Shown here: positions 60,432 to 64,000 of the stretch, in pieces | Position numbering within the stretch: the first letter of the stretch is position 1 | How the letters are laid out: each line of letters begins with the position of its first letter | NCBI GenBank assembly: GCA_000965745.1 | Contig: CP009479.1 | Span: 754,457 to 818,456, forward strand | Source of the DNA: an uncultured archaeon | GTDB taxonomy: Archaea > Thermoplasmatota > Thermoplasmata > Thermoplasmatales > Thermoplasmataceae | Length of the DNA stretch: 64,000 nucleotides | Reading direction: 5' to 3' | Made by a program: the position numbers and the translations under genes | Notes under the pieces: model-generated | Databases searched by the model: none | What the model saw: the letters and a program-made list of their open reading frames with translations, nothing else | What the model was told of the DNA's origin: nothing

Positions 60432-60911
60432 TTGCAAGCGGCTAATGCCCTCATCTGTAATAACGAAGAATACAGGGTAATTGGCTGGGTCCCAGAGGTC
60501 GGGCATATGCCTGGGGTTATCAGAGCGAACGATAACAAGCTCATAGCCAAACCCGATGGAAACAGGTCCATGGAAATTGATGATGAGGCAGACCCTGCAC
60601 TGATTGCATTCTCATCAATGTCCATCTGCCTTTCAAGAATTTCGAGCTGCAAACCGACGAGCATCAATGTCGAAGCGATGATACGGTTGCCGGGCAAACG
60701 GAGGATGAAGTGGTTTCCTTTGTTGATCGGGATCAGCACCGTCCTCTTCTTCGGCTTGTTCCAGATATTCAACACTCTTCCATGGTCTAGTGCGCTTATC
60801 GCAGGATATGCCGCTTTTATGATTGGTGCAATGGCTTCCTTCACGGTTTTAAATCTCTTCCACAAAACAACCGTCGTTTACAGCCTGAGGTGGCATCTTC
60901 TTGTTTCATGA
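60432..60911 (+). CDS. Membrane protein with N-terminal soluble domain, start uncertain
   Basis: A frame of 159 residues beginning at a TTG. Residues 1-100 are soluble (YRVIGWVPEVGHMPGVIRA, DGNRSMEIDDEADPALIAF). Two membrane segments follow (about 97-117 and 123-143) and then a short basic end. No Shine-Dalgarno or TATA box is evident at 60432, and the frame is open further upstream to 60384. The N-terminal part in phase 60269-60427 may belong to it. I do not recognise the family. The minus-strand frame across the same region looks less protein-like. Confidence 0.45.
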   Translation: MQAANALICNNEEYRVIGWVPEVGHMPGVIRANDNKLIAKPDGNRSMEIDDEADPALIAFSSMSICLSRISSCKPTSINVEAMIRLPGKRRMKWFPLLIGISTVLFFGLFQIFNTLPWSSALIAGYAAFMIGAMASFTVLNLFHKTTVVYSLRWHLLVS

Positions 60912-60929
60912 AGCAAATGCTCAGCAACA

Positions 60930-60940
60930 TTGTCCGACAA
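60930..60940. promoter_or_regulatory. Palindrome TTGTCCGACAA upstream of ftsZ, copy 1
   Basis: An almost perfect 11-bp palindrome (TTGTC-C-GACAA), repeated 68 nt downstream with one base changed. See copy 2. Confidence 0.5.
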
Positions 60941-60997
60941 CATGAAATAAGCTAAATTTCAATTTTTCTGACATCAAAAATATAAACAAATCTGAAT

Positions 60998-61008
60998 TTG
61001 TTCGACAA
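60998..61008. promoter_or_regulatory. Palindrome TTGTTCGACAA upstream of ftsZ, copy 2
   Basis: It ends just before the TATA run at 61011-61024, at the BRE position. The same palindrome is found at 60930-60940. A regulator of cell division bound to both sites could control ftsZ. Confidence 0.5.
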
Positions 61009-61010
61009 GA

Positions 61011-61024
61011 TTTAAATATTTATT
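61011..61024 (+). promoter_or_regulatory. TATA box of ftsZ
   Basis: TTTAAATATTTATT lies about 26 nt before the ATG at 61044, consistent with a leaderless mRNA. Confidence 0.5.
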
Positions 61025-61043
61025 AGGATTTTATAATTGACAT

Positions 61044-62192
61044 ATGGACGACATAGTTGACCTTTTATTCAAGTCTGCAACTTCAAATGCCCCCGATACG
61101 GGTGAGGAAGACAACGATTTCATGTTTGGACCCTCATCACCGGAGGATGCAGAAATAGCCAATGTTGCAAGACAACTCAGAGTCAGAATCAATATACTCG
61201 GATGCGGCGGGGCCGGATCAAATACAATAAGCAGGCTTTACAAGGAAAAGGTCAGCGGTGCGGACCTAATAGCCCTTAACACGGATGCATCACACCTTTA
61301 TTACATCACTTCCCCGGCAAAACTGCTTATAGGGGAGCGAAGCACACTTGGCAGAGGGACAGGTGCCCAGCCGATGCTGGGTGAGCAAGCAGCCCTCGAG
61401 GACATTTCCAAGATACAGAAGATGGTTCAGAAATCTGATATATGTTTCATCACCTGCGGTCTTGGAGGAGGTACGGGAACGGGCTCTGCCCCGATCATTG
61501 CAAAGGCTGCCAAGGAAGCAGGCTCATTAGTGATATCAGTAGTTACTCTCCCTTTCACGGCAGAAGGTCCGGTAAGGATGAACAACGCAATTCTCGGGCT
61601 GGAAAAGCTGTCGCAGTACTCAGACACAGTTATTGCCATACCAAATGACAAACTCCTGCAGGCTGTACCGAAAAAGCCGCTCGAAGAGGCCTTTGAATAC
61701 GCAGATTCAGTACTTTCCGAAGCAATCAAGGGAATTACAGAGATGATCACCAAGACCGGCCTCATAAACCTGGATTATGCTGACATAAAGACAATCATGA
61801 AGGATGGTGGTGTTGCAATGATAGGCATGGGGGAATCTGCCGGAGGCAATGACCGCGTTCTTTTTTCATTGGACGACGCTATATCATCTCCTCTGGTAGA
61901 AGCGGACATAAGCCAGGCGAAAAACTGCCTTATACGCGTCATAGGGGGGCCAAACATGACCGTCAGTGAAGCGGAGAAGGCAATGAGTGAGATCCAGAAA
62001 CGTATCGACAAGGATGCAAGGATAATCTGGGGAGCCTCTATAGATCAGAGCTATGGAGACAAGATAAAGGTTCTCATCCTCCTTACAGGAGTAAGATCAC
62101 CCTACATGTTGTCAGGCAGGAACGATGCAAGACGCCTCGGGAAGATGATGGGAGGTTATGTCGACGATATTGGGATCGACATGATATCCTGA
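61044..62192 (+). CDS. ftsZ: Cell-division GTPase FtsZ
   Basis: This tubulin-like GTPase forms the division ring. The 382-residue protein has an acidic N-terminal extension (about residues 1-45), then GCGGAGSNTISRL near residue 53, ALNTDASHL, the GTP-binding signature GGGTGTGSAPIIA near 145, and the synergy region NLDYADIKTIMKDGG. The C-terminus is short and lacks a long linker. It is a single gene with a promoter that carries two copies of a palindrome. Confidence 0.96.
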   Translation: MDDIVDLLFKSATSNAPDTGEEDNDFMFGPSSPEDAEIANVARQLRVRINILGCGGAGSNTISRLYKEKVSGADLIALNTDASHLYYITSPAKLLIGERSTLGRGTGAQPMLGEQAALEDISKIQKMVQKSDICFITCGLGGGTGTGSAPIIAKAAKEAGSLVISVVTLPFTAEGPVRMNNAILGLEKLSQYSDTVIAIPNDKLLQAVPKKPLEEAFEYADSVLSEAIKGITEMITKTGLINLDYADIKTIMKDGGVAMIGMGESAGGNDRVLFSLDDAISSPLVEADISQAKNCLIRVIGGPNMTVSEAEKAMSEIQKRIDKDARIIWGASIDQSYGDKIKVLILLTGVRSPYMLSGRNDARRLGKMMGGYVDDIGIDMIS

Positions 62193-62262
62193 TGCCCTCC
62201 CATTTGAATGTGATGCAACTGCAACATCAAACAATTTTTAGCAACATCAGCAATCATAGGTT

Positions 62263-62916
62263 GTGACTCAGGAATCAAGGCTCATTCTGGCCCTCGATGT
62301 TTACGGTGTTGAGAAAGCTGAGGATATAGCAAAACAGGCCGAGGGCAGGGTAAGGGCAATTAAAATAAACTGGCCCCTGGTCATGACATCGGGAATCGGC
62401 GTCGTCCAAAGGCTGTCAAGATATGCTGAGGTTCTATGCGACCTCAAGATCGCTGACATACCGAACACGAACAGGCTCATAACACAGAAAGTCAATGAAA
62501 TGGGGGCATGGGGGATCATAACACACATTTTCACGGGTTCGGATTCCCTGAAGGCGGTTAAGGAGGCTTCCGGCGAAATGAAAGTATTCGGTGTTGTAGC
62601 CATGTCTCACCCGGGAGCATCAGAATTTATGCTTGGTTTCAGGGATCGACTGCTGGCGCTTGCGAAGGAAGCCGGATTATTTGGGATAATTGCACCCGGG
62701 AACAACTACGAGGTCACAAAGGAATTAAGGTCCAGGGCAGGAACCCTGAAGATAGCATCTCCGGGTGTAGGGGCCCAGGGAGGCAGTGCTTCGGATGCTA
62801 TTTTGAGCGGTGCAGACTATATAATTTCGGGCAGAAGCATCTACGAATCTGACAATCCATCAGTAGAGATGGACCTGATTAATGAAGAAATCAAACAAGC
62901 GATCGGATTGAAATAA
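62263..62916 (+). CDS. pyrF: Orotidine 5'-phosphate decarboxylase
   Basis: It forms UMP, the last step of de novo pyrimidine synthesis. The 217-residue protein has LALDVYGVEKAEDI at the start, the catalytic DLKIADIPNTN, and the phosphate-binding SPGVGAQGGSASD and YIISGRSIYESDNP. The start is GTG at 62263. It is followed after 18 nt by the SppA-type gene, perhaps in the same transcript. Confidence 0.95.
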   Translation: MTQESRLILALDVYGVEKAEDIAKQAEGRVRAIKINWPLVMTSGIGVVQRLSRYAEVLCDLKIADIPNTNRLITQKVNEMGAWGIITHIFTGSDSLKAVKEASGEMKVFGVVAMSHPGASEFMLGFRDRLLALAKEAGLFGIIAPGNNYEVTKELRSRAGTLKIASPGVGAQGGSASDAILSGADYIISGRSIYESDNPSVEMDLINEEIKQAIGLK

Positions 62917-62934
62917 TAGTGACCGCTAGTATGC

Positions 62935-63681
62935 ATGATAATCATGTATATAGCTGGTGTTGAACTCAGTGGCCGGATAACGAGAAGAACCGTCAATGAT
63001 TACATTCCGATGCTCAACTACATCAAAAACAAGAACAGGGTCGGTGGCCTCATTCTCGTTCTCAACTCAGAGGGCGGTGATGCAAACGCTTCAGAAATTC
63101 TCTACAATCAGATAAGGGAGATAAAGGAGAAGAAGCCCGTGTACGCCCTGATTGAAGGCATGGGTGCTTCCGGAGCTTACTGGATAGCATCAGCATGCAC
63201 CAAGCTCTTTGCCATGGAAACCTCGCTTGTAGGATCTATCGGTGTGATCAGTTTCTTTCCGAACGTCACTAAATTTCTGGACAAGATAGGCATTTCGGTG
63301 GAAGTAAACAAGATTGGTAATTACAAGGACATGACTTCCCCTTTCAAGGATATGGACCAGGAGTCCAGGGACAAATTCAAGAAGATAATGGAAGCCACAT
63401 TCTCAAAATTCAGGGAGGATGTCATGAAGAACAGGAAGATACCCGAATCGTATCAGGAGGATGTTTTCAACGGTCAGATTTTTGCTTCAAGAGACGCATT
63501 GGAGAATGGGCTGATAGATGAAATCAGCGATATCTCCTCTGTTTCTGAGCAAATGGCAAAGGTACTCTCAATAAAGAGGAAGGTGAAGATGTTCTACCCC
63601 AGAAAGCCATTCATCTCAAGAATGATCACGTCTGAGATGGTGTCGGGCGTCATATCAGACGTCTTCAAAAGGGACCTTTAA
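62935..63681 (+). CDS. SppA-type serine peptidase (S49), short form
   Basis: A 248-residue S49 peptidase with crotonase-like fold. Ser in IEGMGASGAYWIAS is the nucleophile and Lys in NKIGNYKDMTSPF is the general base. VLNSEGGDANASE is the oxyanion region. It lacks the N-terminal membrane segment common in bacterial SppA and is about one domain long, as in archaeal short forms. It should degrade signal peptides or other membrane-released peptides. It lies directly downstream of pyrF. Confidence 0.9.
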   Translation: MIIMYIAGVELSGRITRRTVNDYIPMLNYIKNKNRVGGLILVLNSEGGDANASEILYNQIREIKEKKPVYALIEGMGASGAYWIASACTKLFAMETSLVGSIGVISFFPNVTKFLDKIGISVEVNKIGNYKDMTSPFKDMDQESRDKFKKIMEATFSKFREDVMKNRKIPESYQEDVFNGQIFASRDALENGLIDEISDISSVSEQMAKVLSIKRKVKMFYPRKPFISRMITSEMVSGVISDVFKRDL

Positions 63682-63687
63682 GAACAA

Positions 63688-64000
63688 TCAGAGAGAGATG
63701 AGGTAAAGGATTATCATTATGGGCACGACAAAAATAATCAGGAACGAGTATGCGGAAATATAATACACATTTAGTGCTCGCTTGACATCTGCGACAGTAG
63801 GTGAAAATCCGTTCGGGTTGAGTATGTAGTACCCGACTTTTTCGAGCCTGAGATTCAGCGATGTTGCCATTGCACCCATTGTCCAGCCGGTGTTTATGCT
63901 TTCAGGCATTGCCGCTGCGCGGCTCAGTGGTATGCTCTTCACTTTGTAGTTCATGAGCTCTGAACTGAACATGATCAGGAAGGCAGAGATTCTCGCAGGT
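63688..64000 (-). CDS. cbiB: Cobalamin biosynthesis protein CbiB/CobD, 3' part
   Basis: It amidates adenosylcobyric acid with aminopropanol phosphate to make adenosylcobinamide(-phosphate). Only the C-terminal part lies in the window: the frame is open to the right edge, with PARISAFLI at the edge, ESINTGWTMGAMATSLNLRLEK, NPNGFSPTVADVKRAL and a final membrane helix. The start is beyond 64000. It converges with the SppA-type gene, with 6 nt between the stops. Confidence 0.9.
   Translation of the reverse strand, partial: PARISAFLIMFSSELMNYKVKSIPLSRAAAMPESINTGWTMGAMATSLNLRLEKVGYYILNPNGFSPTVADVKRALNVYYISAYSFLIIFVVPIMIILYLISL

Noticed and set aside
60338-60865. 175-codon minus-strand frame between pyrE and ftsZ
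   Set aside because: It runs antisense to the two plus-strand frames, which have better amino-acid patterns and membrane segments. The minus translation lacks coherent helices or motifs.
1-64000. tRNA, rRNA, CRISPR and insertion sequences
   Set aside because: I inspected the spacers for cloverleaf arms with a TTCGAATC-type loop, regularly spaced repeats, and terminal inverted repeats with a transposase, and found none; most spacers are under 250 bp.

Overview
The window is a stretch of chromosome from an acidophilic archaeon of the order Thermoplasmatales or a close relative. The evidence is a thermopsin-family protease with C-terminal surface repeats, the large subunit of the euryarchaeal D-family DNA polymerase, archaeal/eukaryotic-type ribosomal proteins (S19e, L39e, L31e), aIF6, Nob1, Tsr3, D-aminoacyl-tRNA deacylase DtdA, CDP-archaeol synthase, Hjc and an FtsZ. 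Many genes have a TATA box about 25-28 nt before the start codon, as expected for leaderless transcripts. Genes inside operons overlap (ATGA) or carry a Shine-Dalgarno sequence. Start codons include GTG and TTG. I saw no rRNA, tRNA, CRISPR array, insertion sequence or prophage. Gene density is high and the content is mostly core chromosomal.

Layout. 1-5.3 kb: aconitase (cut by the left edge), a TPR protein, an almost empty 0.5 kb stretch and glutamine synthetase. 5.3-10 kb: a small envelope protein, valyl-tRNA synthetase, a ferritin-like protein and DtdA. 10.2-13.7 kb: a three-gene coupled operon of a threonine-synthase-like PLP enzyme, a DUF1611/DgcN-like P-loop protein and a PP-loop protein resembling the ATP-dependent glutamyl epimerase MurL. 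This is the best candidate here for an undescribed pathway. 13.6-20.3 kb: tsr3, then a coupled operon pyrG / SCP2-like / polD large subunit / GPN GTPase. 20.4-28 kb: a zinc-ribbon mini-protein, superoxide dismutase, two zinc-type alcohol dehydrogenases around a GMC oxidoreductase with its gluconate-dehydrogenase-subunit-3-like partner, and an APC permease. 28-36.8 kb: 8-oxoguanine glycosylase, NAD(P)HX repair enzyme, an aberrant acyl-CoA-synthetase-like protein, citrate synthase, GNAT, APH-type kinase, Nob1, cyclase and a membrane protein.

36.8-48.3 kb: a fused electron-transfer flavoprotein coupled to a Rieske protein, methionine aminopeptidase, thymidylate kinase, a Cys/Met PLP enzyme, an overlapping trio of regulator (HTH-CBS), carS and pth2, a PhoU-type regulator, a metallo-beta-lactamase-fold hydrolase and acetyl-CoA synthetase. 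48.5-57.7 kb: thermopsin-like protease, Hjc, class III aminotransferase, ferritin-VIT1 iron transporter and an ABC exporter pair. 57.8-64 kb: the S19e-PDCD5-L39e-L31e-aIF6 translation cluster, pyrE, a probably frameshifted membrane gene, ftsZ with a repeated palindrome in its promoter, pyrF, SppA-type peptidase and the 3' part of cbiB/cobD (cut by the right edge).

Together the genes suggest a heterotroph with a TCA cycle (aconitase, citrate synthase), acyl-CoA/acetyl-CoA metabolism feeding an ETF, extracellular acid proteolysis, sugar/alcohol oxidation, pyrimidine synthesis (pyrE, pyrF, pyrG, tmk) and oxidative/iron stress defence (SOD, ferritin-VIT, Ogg). All functions are assigned by reading motifs by eye; no database search was possible.
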